From: Lentisphaerae bacterium RIFOXYA12_64_32
Lineage (GTDB): Bacteria > Verrucomicrobiota > Lentisphaeria > Oligosphaerales > YB12-FULL-65-16
Direction: 5' to 3'
DNA length: 42,389 bases
Assembly (NCBI GenBank): GCA_001803235.1
Contig: MHBL01000340.1
Coordinates: 1 to 42,389, forward strand
This document shows positions 26,271-33,968 of this stretch, piece by piece. The notes under the pieces were generated by a model. The model made no database searches, was not told where the DNA came from, and saw only the letters and a list, made by a program, of their open reading frames with translations. A program made the position numbers and the translations under genes. Every line of letters begins with the position of its first letter. Position 1 is the stretch's first letter.

Positions 26271-27122
26271 CTACGCCAGGTTCCGATCGTAGTCGCGACG
26301 CCAGACGCCGGGCGGTTTCCCAAACACGCGCTTGAAGTCGCGGCTCAGATGGAACTCGTTGCAGAAGCCGGTCTTCTCCGCGACCACGCGCAGTGGCTCG
26401 TCTCCGGTCGCCAGCAATCGGCACGCCTCGGACAGCCGCAGGTGCTTCAGGTGCTCCATGGGCGAGCGGCCCATGAACTGCCGGAAGAAGGCGTGGAACC
26501 GCGGCACCGACAGGCTGGCAACACGTGCGATATCCGCAACCGTCAACTTCCGGCTCACGTGCTCACGCATGAACGTCAGCACCGGCCCGAGCCGATCCTT
26601 CTGCCGCAGCAATTCCATCGCGTCCTCGCGCATCGGCGCCAACTCGCAGAGCAGCCGTAACGTCTGGAATGCCAGTTCCTGACGCCGGGCCAGCGACCCC
26701 AGAGCGGCATCCTCGGCCTTGCGCGCCGCCAGTTCTTCCTCAATGATCGCGCCGAACGGCTTGCAGTCTTTCGCGCTCACGCCGAGCGGCAGGTCCAGCA
26801 ACGACGTCACGTCGATCGCGCCAAACAGCGTGAAGTGGAAATGCAGCCACCGCGCCCGCATGCGGAAGCCGTTCCTCGCGTCGCCGTGATGCACGATGCG
26901 CAACGGCAGGTCGGCGCCGGTCAGGAACGCCTCGCCCTCCGCGAGGTCCGCACGCCGTCCGTCGCCACAGGAAATCTCGTACCGGCCCTGTATCGCCTGG
27001 GCAATGATCGTGTGCGGACACGTCTTGCAGTGCACGCCGCCGTTGTTGATCGCGTCGAAACGGCCCGGATAGAACAGCTCGACGTTCAGCTCCCGCACCG
27101 GGATCGCATCGATGAGTCGCAT
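26271..27122 (-). CDS. AraC-family transcriptional regulator with a Cys/His sensor motif
   Basis: A 283-residue regulator. Residues about 190-280 form the AraC double helix-turn-helix (LTVADIARVASLSVPRFHAFFR, seen as ADIARVASLS and FHAFFRQF, then GFCNEFHLSRDFKRVFGKPP). Residues about 15-110 form a cupin-like sensor domain. This includes H31-C-x-x-C-x-H37 (HCKTCPH), which could bind a metal or sense redox state. The ATG at 27122 follows GAGGG; a longer frame reaches 27284 but runs through hairpin repeats. It is transcribed away from the glycyl radical enzyme gene, whose expression it probably controls. Confidence 0.85.
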   Translation of the reverse strand: MRLIDAIPVRELNVELFYPGRFDAINNGGVHCKTCPHTIIAQAIQGRYEISCGDGRRADLAEGEAFLTGADLPLRIVHHGDARNGFRMRARWLHFHFTLFGAIDVTSLLDLPLGVSAKDCKPFGAIIEEELAARKAEDAALGSLARRQELAFQTLRLLCELAPMREDAMELLRQKDRLGPVLTFMREHVSRKLTVADIARVASLSVPRFHAFFRQFMGRSPMEHLKHLRLSEACRLLATGDEPLRVVAEKTGFCNEFHLSRDFKRVFGKPPGVWRRDYDRNLA

Positions 27123-27189
27123 CGTCTTGCCCTCGTCCTGCTGTACGGCTGGAGAGCGACTGTGGCGCGGAACCTCCGGGACCGCAGCA

Positions 27190-27245
27190 TGGTTCCTCGG
27201 CCGGGGACCGGCCGAGGAACCACACTTCGGCGCGGGACGCGCCGA
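27190..27245. repeat. Two tandem GGA-loop hairpins upstream of the AraC gene
   Basis: TGGTTCCTCGGCCGG (27190-27204) pairs perfectly with 27208-27222 around GGA: 15 bp. Five bases later TCGGCGCG (27227-27234) pairs with CGCGCCGA (27238-27245), again around GGA. The stems are unrelated but the loop is the same. They lie in the divergent AraC/glycyl radical enzyme region. Confidence 0.7.
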
Positions 27246-27283
27246 GCTACTGCGCGCTCGGTCGCTTTCTTTCGCGGCTGTCA

Positions 27284-27361
27284 ATAGTTTTGTATATGAA
27301 GATGATACCTTCAGTTATAGCGCGTTTCAACAGGTTAGTGTATTTTCTGTAGAATGAAACG
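27284..27361 (+). promoter_or_regulatory. AT-rich divergent control region before the glycyl radical enzyme gene
   Basis: This stretch is strikingly AT-rich against its surroundings. It contains GTTTCA (27324-27329) and TGAAAC (27355-27360) as an inverted repeat, and a TTCAAC/TAGAAT pair (27326-27331, 27350-27355; spacing 18) that would leave a very short leader. It is the likely promoter and AraC-binding region. Confidence 0.4.
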
Positions 27362-27373
27362 TTGGAGGACCAC

Positions 27374-29611
27374 ATGAGCAATCAGAACCCCAATACAGCC
27401 GCCCTCGACGGTGTGCAGCAGAAGCTGTGCGAGGCCGGGTTTGGCACTGCAACCCCGTTCCATGGCACGCAACGACTCAGTGCCCAGACAAGGGCGCTGG
27501 CCGCGCGCTACCTGTCGGGCGAGATCGGCCGCGGCGTCCGGCCTGCGGAGTTCGCCATTGCCCCCGAGTTCCTGCAGCGCATGCCCACGTCCAACCAGCA
27601 CTATTCCGAGGCGGTGCGCCTGATCGCAGCCAAGGCCCCGCTGCGGATCCTGCCCGGTGAGAAGCTCGCCGGTGGCGCCACGCTGCGCGAGGGCATGCAG
27701 CACCGCATGCCGCTGACGCCATTCGGTTCAATCAGTCACACGACCCTCGGATTCGAGAAGGCGCTCAAGGTCGGCTATCGCGGAATTCGTGCGGAGATCG
27801 AGGCCCGACTGCGCCATGACGACCTGGACGCCGAAGGCGCGGACCTGCTCCACGCCATGCGGGTATGCCTGGACTCGGCCACTGTCTGGCACGGCCGTTA
27901 TGTCGCTGCCATGGAGGAACTGGCATTGGAGACGACCGGCGAGATCAGCCGGAACTACTCCGACGTTCTCGCGTCGCTGCGCAATGTCCCCGAGAATCCG
28001 CCGACCACATTCCGCGAAGCCGTTCAAGCGCTGTGGCTGCTCTGGGACCTCCAGCGGCTCTGCGGTAACTGGAGCGGCATCGGCCGCATCGACAGGATGC
28101 TGGGGCCGTTCCTGAAGCCGGATCTGGCGGCTGGGCAGATCACACTGGACGGCGCGCGCGAACTGCTCGCGCACTTCTGGATCAAGGGCTGCGAATGGAT
28201 CACCGCCGAAGGCCGAGGCAGCGGCGACGCGCAGTTCTACCAGAACATCGTGCTGGGCGGCGTGGACGAAAAGGGCCAACCGGTCGCCAATGAAGTGACC
28301 GACCTGGTTCTGGACGTGGTCGAGGAACTGCACATCAGCGATTTCCCCATCGCCGTGCGCCTCTCCAAGGACACGCCGGCGCGGCTGCTGCACCGCCTCG
28401 CAGCCATTCAGCGGCTCGGCGGCGGCATCATCGCGGTTTACAACGACGAGCGCATCATCCCGAACCTCGTGCGGTTCGGTTACCCGCTCGAAGAAGCGCG
28501 CGACTACGCCAACGACGGCTGCTGGGAGATCCTCATCCCCGGCAAGACGTCGTTCGGGTATCAGCCGTTCGACACGCTCCTGTTGCTGCAGGAGACGCTG
28601 GGGCTGACCGCCGCCGAGCCGAGCCCGCGTGTGGAAAAAGTCGAATGCAGCGAGTGGATCGCTCGCAAACGGCCGGACGGACGCCTCGACGGGTTCACCG
28701 ATTTCGAGTCGCTCTATGCCGACTTCCGCAACCGCATGGCGCGCGAGGTCGGCCAACTCCTGAACCAGGTCCCGTTCAGCAAGATGCCCTGCCCGCTGCT
28801 GTCACTGCTCGTGGACGACTGCATCGAGCGCGGCCGCAGTTACCTCGACGGCGGCCCCCGCTACACGGTGCGGTCGCCGCATGCGGGCGGGCTCTTCGAC
28901 GTAGCAAACAGCCTGCTGGTCATCCGCCGCCTGGTCTACGAAGAGAGAACCTTGTCACTGTCCGAGTTCGCCGCGATCGTGCAGGCGGACTGGGCCGGGC
29001 ACGAGGAACTGCGGCAACGGATCCGGTCGCGTTTCGACTTCTGCGGCAACGACAGCGCGGACGCCGACGCCCTGCTGCGGCGCGTCTTCGACGACTACAC
29101 CGACATGGTCGGGCAGGTGCCGGAGCGGTTCGGGGTCCTGCGCCCGGCGGGCATCAGCACGTTCGGCCGCGAAGGATCGGCGTACCTGCCGCACCGCACC
29201 GCCACGGCGTTCGGGCAGAAGAAGGGCGCGATCCTCGCGCCGAACTTTTCCGCCACGCCCGGCACGGACCGACGCGGCCCCACCGCGGTGATCAAGTCGC
29301 ACTGCTCGGTGGACTTCAGCCGGCTCCCGTGCGGGACGGCGCTCGACCTGAAGATCCTGCCGGCCAGTGTCGAAGGCAAGACCGGCATTCAGGCCCTGAG
29401 CGGACTGATGCGCACGTTCGTGCAGTTGGGCGGCATCTTCATGCAGATCGACGTGGTGGACGGCAACCTGCTGCGGGACGCCCAGGAACACCCGGACAAG
29501 TACCCGAACCTGTCCGTGCGCATCTCCGGCTGGTCGGCGCGTTTCGCCACGCTGACCAAGGAATGGCAGGACATGATCATCGCCCGCAGCGAGTTGGCCG
29601 CCGGGCGGTGA
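27374..29611 (+). CDS. Glycyl radical enzyme (pyruvate formate-lyase family, eliminase-like)
   Basis: A 745-residue oxygen-sensitive enzyme that works by a protein radical. The ATG at 27374 follows GGAGG. The radical loop is RISGWSARF with Gly719, 26 residues from the C-terminus, where relatives have Tyr after the Gly. The thiyl cysteine is C383 in NDGCWE: one Cys followed two residues later by Glu, as in the dehydratase/lyase branch (choline lyase, diol dehydratases), not the Cys-Cys pair of true pyruvate formate-lyase. The substrate cannot be inferred. The radical SAM activase that is normally adjacent is absent here, so it must be activated in trans. An AraC regulator is divergently encoded. 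Confidence 0.88.
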   Translation: MSNQNPNTAALDGVQQKLCEAGFGTATPFHGTQRLSAQTRALAARYLSGEIGRGVRPAEFAIAPEFLQRMPTSNQHYSEAVRLIAAKAPLRILPGEKLAGGATLREGMQHRMPLTPFGSISHTTLGFEKALKVGYRGIRAEIEARLRHDDLDAEGADLLHAMRVCLDSATVWHGRYVAAMEELALETTGEISRNYSDVLASLRNVPENPPTTFREAVQALWLLWDLQRLCGNWSGIGRIDRMLGPFLKPDLAAGQITLDGARELLAHFWIKGCEWITAEGRGSGDAQFYQNIVLGGVDEKGQPVANEVTDLVLDVVEELHISDFPIAVRLSKDTPARLLHRLAAIQRLGGGIIAVYNDERIIPNLVRFGYPLEEARDYANDGCWEILIPGKTSFGYQPFDTLLLLQETLGLTAAEPSPRVEKVECSEWIARKRPDGRLDGFTDFESLYADFRNRMAREVGQLLNQVPFSKMPCPLLSLLVDDCIERGRSYLDGGPRYTVRSPHAGGLFDVANSLLVIRRLVYEERTLSLSEFAAIVQADWAGHEELRQRIRSRFDFCGNDSADADALLRRVFDDYTDMVGQVPERFGVLRPAGISTFGREGSAYLPHRTATAFGQKKGAILAPNFSATPGTDRRGPTAVIKSHCSVDFSRLPCGTALDLKILPASVEGKTGIQALSGLMRTFVQLGGIFMQIDVVDGNLLRDAQEHPDKYPNLSVRISGWSARFATLTKEWQDMIIARSELAAGR

Positions 29612-29670
29612 GCGACGGCATCGCGAGTTTTGAGTCGTGGGGTACCATGTTACTCGCGGGCTGCGATAGA

Positions 29671-29722
29671 GTGGCCGGAGCGGCTCGCTCCGGCACCCGC
29701 GGGAGCGAGCCGCTCCCGCCAC
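29671..29722. repeat. Long hairpin after the glycyl radical enzyme gene
   Basis: 29671-29691 pairs with 29702-29722 over 21 positions with one mismatch (C76/C17), around a 10-base loop. The core is GAGCGGCTCGCTCC with its complement. It starts 60 bp after the stop codon. No T-run follows, so it is more likely a dispersed repeat or mRNA-stabilising hairpin than an intrinsic terminator. Confidence 0.75.
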
Positions 29723-29762
29723 TTTGCCAGAACGACCCGGACAAACAGTGAGGAACGCCCAC

Positions 29763-29799
29763 ACATGATCGGGCGCATCCGCCCGGGGGGCGCTGACGC
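29763..29799 (-). repeat. REP-like hairpin, family B copy 3
   Basis: ATGATC, stem CGGGCG (29768-29773), loop CATC, stem CGCCCG (29778-29783), then GGGGGGCGCTGACGCAT. It sits between the glycyl radical enzyme gene and the methyltransferase gene. Confidence 0.65.
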
Positions 29800-29886
29800 A
29801 TTGCCTATCAAGCCGCTCCCAGCCTTGTGCGCTCTCACCGCCGACGCTATCTTCTGCCCGAGACCCGAGAAAAAGGCGCACAATCC

Positions 29887-30897
29887 ATGAACAAGACCTG
29901 GACTCCCCCGGAGCTCTTGCAGATGTCGAGCGGCTACTGGACGGCCTGCACCCTGCATGCCGCGGTCAAGCTGGACGTCTTCTCGCCGCTGGCCGCAAGA
30001 CCATGTTCCGCCGCCGTGTTGGCGAAACGGCTCAAGACAACCACGCGCGGCCTCGCCATGCTCCTCAATGCCCTAACAGCCATGGGGTTATTGAAGAAGA
30101 CCCGAGAGTCGTATGCTGCCACGTCGTTTGCGGCACGGTTTCTTGACCGCAGCGCGCCCGGGTACTTGGGCCACATCATCCTGCACCATCACCATCTCGT
30201 GGACGGCTGGGCGCACCTGGACGAGGCGGTCAGGCGGAAAGACGGCGGCACGTTCCGGAAACGCGTTTCGCACACGGACGACGAGGAAATCCGGGAGAGT
30301 TTCCTGCTGGGGATGCTCAACCTCGGCATGCAACTGGCGCCGCGCATTGTGCCGCAGATTGACCTGAAGGGGCGGCGGCGGCTTCTCGACCTGGGCGGCG
30401 GTCCAGGCACCTATGCCATCCACTTCTGCCTGCACAACCCCGGGCTGACGGCGATGGTGTACGACCTGCCGACCACGCGCCGGTTCGCCGAGGGAACCAT
30501 CGCCCGCTTCGGCCTCACGGAACGCGTCGCGTTTGCAGACGGCGATTTCATCCGGAAGGGCATCGCCGGGCGTTACGACGTGGCATGGCTGTCCCACATC
30601 CTCCACGGCGAAAACCCAGCCGGGTGCAAAGTCCTCCTCCGGAAGGCCGTCAAGGCGCTGGAACCGGGCGGCATCATCCTGGTGCAGGAGTTCGTGCTCG
30701 ACGACACCTTGGACAGGCCGTTGTTCCCGGCGCTGTTCTCGCTCAACATGCTGCTGGGCACGTCCGGCGGTCAGGCCTATTCCCAAGGCCAGATCACCTC
30801 GATGCTCGCAGACGCCGGCGCGGCGAAGATAAGGCGGCTGCCCCTGGACCTGCCCAACGGCGCCGGGATCATTGCCGCCCGGGCCGGCACCCCATAA
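29887..30897 (+). CDS. SAM-dependent methyltransferase, COMT/O-methyltransferase type
   Basis: A 336-residue enzyme. Residues about 1-90 form the winged-helix dimerisation domain of plant-type O-methyltransferases (AAVKLDVFSPL, LAKRLKTTTRGLAMLLNAL). The Rossmann domain carries the SAM motif LLDLGGGPGTY at about 166-176, then MVYDLP and FADGDFI. The usual catalytic His is at LSHILHGE. The ATG at 29887 is preferred over one 60 bp upstream because of an AAAAGGCG site. It is 276 bp from the glycyl radical enzyme gene with hairpins between, so cotranscription is possible but not clear. It may methylate a small phenolic or a radical-enzyme product; that is speculation. Confidence 0.8.
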   Translation: MNKTWTPPELLQMSSGYWTACTLHAAVKLDVFSPLAARPCSAAVLAKRLKTTTRGLAMLLNALTAMGLLKKTRESYAATSFAARFLDRSAPGYLGHIILHHHHLVDGWAHLDEAVRRKDGGTFRKRVSHTDDEEIRESFLLGMLNLGMQLAPRIVPQIDLKGRRRLLDLGGGPGTYAIHFCLHNPGLTAMVYDLPTTRRFAEGTIARFGLTERVAFADGDFIRKGIAGRYDVAWLSHILHGENPAGCKVLLRKAVKALEPGGIILVQEFVLDDTLDRPLFPALFSLNMLLGTSGGQAYSQGQITSMLADAGAAKIRRLPLDLPNGAGIIAARAGTP

Positions 30898-30905
30898 ACT
30901 GTCGG

Positions 30906-31748
30906 TCATCGTCCGGCCCGGAACGCTTCGGCATGCCGAAGCATTGCGGCCTGCAACCCACGGCGCAGGGCGTCGACCGTCCCGGGGTACAACGTCCCCT
31001 GGCGCTCGTCCATGTAGACTTTCGCAACTTCGGTCGGCAGAACGAGCATGTCGGGATGCCAATGCGTCAGGCAGCGACAGAACTCGCCCTGGCCCGAAAA
31101 GACCAGGTTCTCCGCCACAGTTACGGTGACGCCGGGGACCTCAACCTGGCCGAGGCGCGACAGCCATTGCTCGATCACGGGACCCCAGCGTTTTCGGTCC
31201 AGAAACGCAGTTCCCAGATTGAACACGGGGGGCGGATCGAATCCCTTCGCGACCTGCCGTGTCGTGTTGTACGAGTGGATATCATACACGGCGCAGACCC
31301 CGAAACGCTCATGAATGATGTGAATGCAGCTTGCGACAAACCGGTAGAACGCCTCGAACTTGTCCAAGCTTCGCCGGACCATCTCGGGCGTGGGCTGTTC
31401 CCGGTAAACCTGCACCCCCCAGAATCGTTCCGGTGTCAGCGGCACCGCCAAGTCGGCCGCCCGGTTCAGGTCGTATTCCGCCCTGGAATCCAGCCCCCAG
31501 ACGGCATTCGGGCAACCCTGGATCATCTGATCGGTTGCCGGGTCTTCCTCAAAGAGCCGTTGCGCTTCGGTGATCTGCATCAGGGGCAGCAGTTCGTCTC
31601 GGACCCGATGCCCCGCGTGAACCGCGACCGCAAGCCACGGCACGGACAGGTCCACGTCGAACGCAAACCCGCCGATCGGGCTCGTGCCGATGGACCGCGT
31701 TCGGCAGCGGAGGTTCTCGACCAGTTCGGGGTCACAGGGGATGCTCAC
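30906..31748 (-). CDS. N-formylglutamate amidohydrolase family protein
   Basis: A 280-residue zinc-dependent hydrolase homologue. Family landmarks are VHAGH (H44, H47), EEDPATDQM (67-75), DSRAEYDLNR (87-96) and YDIHSYN (155-161). Characterised members remove the formyl group from N-formylglutamate in histidine breakdown, but no histidine-utilisation gene is nearby, and the neighbouring ATP-grasp and racemase genes suggest a different acyl-amino acid or amide substrate. The start is a GTG at 31748 behind GGAAAGAG, overlapping the stop codon of a short upstream frame as GTGA. It ends 8 bp from the convergent methyltransferase gene. A perfect palindrome, GCTTCGGCATGCCGAAGC, lies in its last codons (30925-30942). 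Confidence 0.85.
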   Translation of the reverse strand: MSIPCDPELVENLRCRTRSIGTSPIGGFAFDVDLSVPWLAVAVHAGHRVRDELLPLMQITEAQRLFEEDPATDQMIQGCPNAVWGLDSRAEYDLNRAADLAVPLTPERFWGVQVYREQPTPEMVRRSLDKFEAFYRFVASCIHIIHERFGVCAVYDIHSYNTTRQVAKGFDPPPVFNLGTAFLDRKRWGPVIEQWLSRLGQVEVPGVTVTVAENLVFSGQGEFCRCLTHWHPDMLVLPTEVAKVYMDERQGTLYPGTVDALRRGLQAAMLRHAEAFRAGR

Positions 31749-31804
31749 GTGCCCACGCTCTTTCCGGACCGGGGAAATGAAGGGTCACACTTGGCGCCTG
31801 GCAT
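31745..31804 (-). CDS. Possible 19-codon leader peptide coupled to the amidohydrolase gene
   Basis: ATG at 31804, preceded by AGGAGG at 31821-31816 (11-base spacing), opens 19 codons (MPGAKCDPSFPRSGKSVGT) that stop at TGA 31747-31745. That stop overlaps the GTG start of the amidohydrolase gene. The strong ribosome binding site lies before this frame, not before the GTG, so translational coupling is plausible. It could also be chance. Confidence 0.35.
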   Translation of the reverse strand: MPGAKCDPSFPRSGKSVGT

Positions 31805-31960
31805 TGAGGTTGTTACCTCCTGTAGTGAAACACGTTACATACTTCATACCACGGCGGGACGGTGTTGTCACTCAGATCCTGACTCCGCACCCACGTGCGG
31901 GGCGTGACCGCGTGTTCTCCGGCCGATCAGCAATCGGAGATCCGAAATGCAAGATGTGAC

Positions 31961-32950
31961 TCATTGGATGCCGTGCCGCTCCAGGGCACAGTTCACGATG
32001 AGGTGAAGCATTTGCCGGTACTCCGTCATGTGCCCCTGCGGCAACGGATGATACATCGAGTAAATCTGCGGGCTCCAACTCTTGAACGGTTTCAGCCCGG
32101 GAATGCCGTTCACTTCCATGATCCGCAGCCTGTCCCGGGCGTCCACACGCATGTCGACCCGGACGTGATCCCAGCACTTCAGCGCCGCGGTTGCTCGCCG
32201 AGTGAGGTCAATGGCTTCCTCGGCGCGGGTGGTCGGCACGGTGATCTTGGTCAACCCGACGCCGCGCAGGTCGCTGCGCAGGACCGGGTACTTGCCGAAC
32301 CGGGACGATTCTACCGTCACCAGCCCGGGCAAAAACTCCTGACGCGTGCCGTTCCCCAGCATCAGGACGGTGTACTCCGAGCCAGGCAAGTACTCCTCGA
32401 TTAACGCGGCCTGCCCAAACGTTTCCCAGATGTAGTCGACACGCCTCTGCAATTCCTGCCGCGACTGGACCACGCTGTCGTCGCTGATGCCCATGGACCG
32501 CGACTCGCAGTTCGGTTTGACGAAAGCCGGGAAGGGAATGTCGGGCAACGCGTCGCCCTTGTCCACCCGGTAGTGCGCAGGCACCAGGACGCCGTTCTCA
32601 TGCATGATGCGGTGCGTCACATACTTCTCGATCAGCTGCTTCATCGCCAGGGCGCTCGGGCCAATATAGGGGATCTGCTTTGCATCGAGCACGTCAGCGA
32701 CCCACAGCACGTCACCGCCGCTGAGGCCGATGATGTCCGACCGCTGGGAGATGTAGTACAGAGCACTCCACACGATGTCGAACGAGCGCGCCTCGATGGC
32801 CTTGGCGAAATCCGCCGGCGTCTCGACGTAGGCCACTTCGGCACTGAGCCCGTCGGCATTCAGCGCCTTACACATCTCCTCGGTGACGTGCATGTCGCCC
32901 CAGCCCTGAGCGTCGCCCCCGGGCCCCGTGATGATCAGCACTTTCTTCAT
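31961..32950 (-). CDS. ATP-grasp ligase, D-alanine-D-alanine ligase-like
   Basis: A 329-residue ATP-dependent carboxylate-amine ligase. After an N-terminal Rossmann-like part (1-100) the ATP-grasp fold shows FPAFVKPN with K145, a flexible loop with ESRSMGISDDS, ALIEEYLPGSEYTV (E185/E186 adenine-binding strand), RVDMRVD (R264, D266) and MEVNGIPGL with E279 and N281 as Mg ligands. This is the D-Ala-D-Ala ligase pattern, but the length, the loop and the context argue for another substrate pair. The ATG at 32950 follows AGGGAG. The racemase gene ends 63 bp upstream, so the two are probably one operon and the ligase may use its product. Confidence 0.85.
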   Translation of the reverse strand: MKKVLIITGPGGDAQGWGDMHVTEEMCKALNADGLSAEVAYVETPADFAKAIEARSFDIVWSALYYISQRSDIIGLSGGDVLWVADVLDAKQIPYIGPSALAMKQLIEKYVTHRIMHENGVLVPAHYRVDKGDALPDIPFPAFVKPNCESRSMGISDDSVVQSRQELQRRVDYIWETFGQAALIEEYLPGSEYTVLMLGNGTRQEFLPGLVTVESSRFGKYPVLRSDLRGVGLTKITVPTTRAEEAIDLTRRATAALKCWDHVRVDMRVDARDRLRIMEVNGIPGLKPFKSWSPQIYSMYHPLPQGHMTEYRQMLHLIVNCALERHGIQ

Positions 32951-33013
32951 TCCTGATGCTCCCTTTTTCCGTCCAGCAGGACAAAACTCAGTTGCAGAGC
33001 CGCTCAGACCGCC

Positions 33014-33922
33014 TCAGATCGCGAACAACTCCGGATCATGCCGGTAATGCCGCACGGCGTCCGCCGTGCGAGGCGACACCGATGCCAGTACGTTCGAGAT
33101 CGTGGCGATCTTCGCTTCGCTCCAAGCGATCCTGGAAACCACATTAAGATCGATTTGAACCGTGGCCTGCGCCGCGTTCCGAGTTGCAGGGAACGGATGC
33201 GCGGCCATGGCCTTGTTCGGGTTGAGGATGGTCACAGCCCCCCGGACATGCGTGGCTAGTGCATCGAGGAAGACGCGCTCGCTGAAGCCATAGTGCGTGC
33301 AACACAGGGCAGCCGACACCGGCAAGCTCTTGTCCGGAAGTTGGGCAACCGCCTGCAGGACGTAGTCCCCGATCATAGCACGGACAGCCGGGCACTCCGG
33401 ACCGTCCTCGATGGCACCCGCCAAGCGAGCACACGGCTGGGAGACGATGCGGTCGGCGCCCATGCCGGCGGCGATCAGCCCGGCCCGGTGCGCGCCGGCC
33501 TCGACGGTCGTCGGGGTTCCGAAGATGATCACACGGCTGTCCGGTTCGGCCGCGATTTGGTCGCGGATCATCCGGACACCGTGGTCGACGATTCCGACGA
33601 CCGGCATGGGCGCGCAGAGGTGGAACTGGGTCTGCGGGTAGAGCACCGACAGCGTGTTGCAGGCGATGAGGATCACATCCGGCCGGAATTTCTGCATCCC
33701 CGCGAGGGCGCAGTCGAACACGCGGACGCGCGCCGCCGTATCCGGCAGGGCATTGTACCCCCGGTTTTGTTCCGGCCAGGCGTTGAAATAGGTCACGGCC
33801 ACCCGCGCCACATCCCTGCGCCGGTGCAAGCGCTCCACGATCTCGGCGCAGACGGACAAGCCGCCCATCCCCGAATCAGTGATCAGAATCGAGAACTCAT
33901 CCTTGTCCGCGATCGTGTTCAT
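33014..33922 (-). CDS. Two-cysteine amino acid racemase (glutamate/aspartate racemase family)
   Basis: A 302-residue cofactor-independent racemase. It has DSGMGGLSV (16-24), ACNTLS with Cys88 and CCTHYGF with Cys208, the two catalytic cysteines of MurI-type enzymes, and the second Asp/Thr region GTPTT. Both cysteines are present, so racemisation is likely. MurI makes D-glutamate for peptidoglycan, but this protein is longer than MurI by some 30 residues and sits between ATP-grasp and CapA genes and not with cell-division genes. The ATG at 33922 follows GAGAAG. Confidence 0.88.
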   Translation of the reverse strand: MNTIADKDEFSILITDSGMGGLSVCAEIVERLHRRRDVARVAVTYFNAWPEQNRGYNALPDTAARVRVFDCALAGMQKFRPDVILIACNTLSVLYPQTQFHLCAPMPVVGIVDHGVRMIRDQIAAEPDSRVIIFGTPTTVEAGAHRAGLIAAGMGADRIVSQPCARLAGAIEDGPECPAVRAMIGDYVLQAVAQLPDKSLPVSAALCCTHYGFSERVFLDALATHVRGAVTILNPNKAMAAHPFPATRNAAQATVQIDLNVVSRIAWSEAKIATISNVLASVSPRTADAVRHYRHDPELFAI

Positions 33923-33968
33923 TCTGTATCTTCTCAGGGTATCCCTGGCGATCCTGGTTCAGGCACCC

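Noticed and set aside
27374..29611. Annotation as pyruvate formate-lyase (pflB)
   Set aside because: The active-site cysteine pair is absent; there is one Cys followed by x-Glu, which fits other branches of the glycyl radical family.
30925..30942. An 18-bp perfect palindrome as a bidirectional terminator
   Set aside because: It lies inside the last codons of the amidohydrolase gene and has no T-run on either side. It may still influence convergent transcription, but there is no support for termination.
33014..33922. Annotation as the housekeeping murI
   Set aside because: The catalytic cysteines fit, but the length and neighbours do not support a dedicated peptidoglycan role, so no symbol was given.
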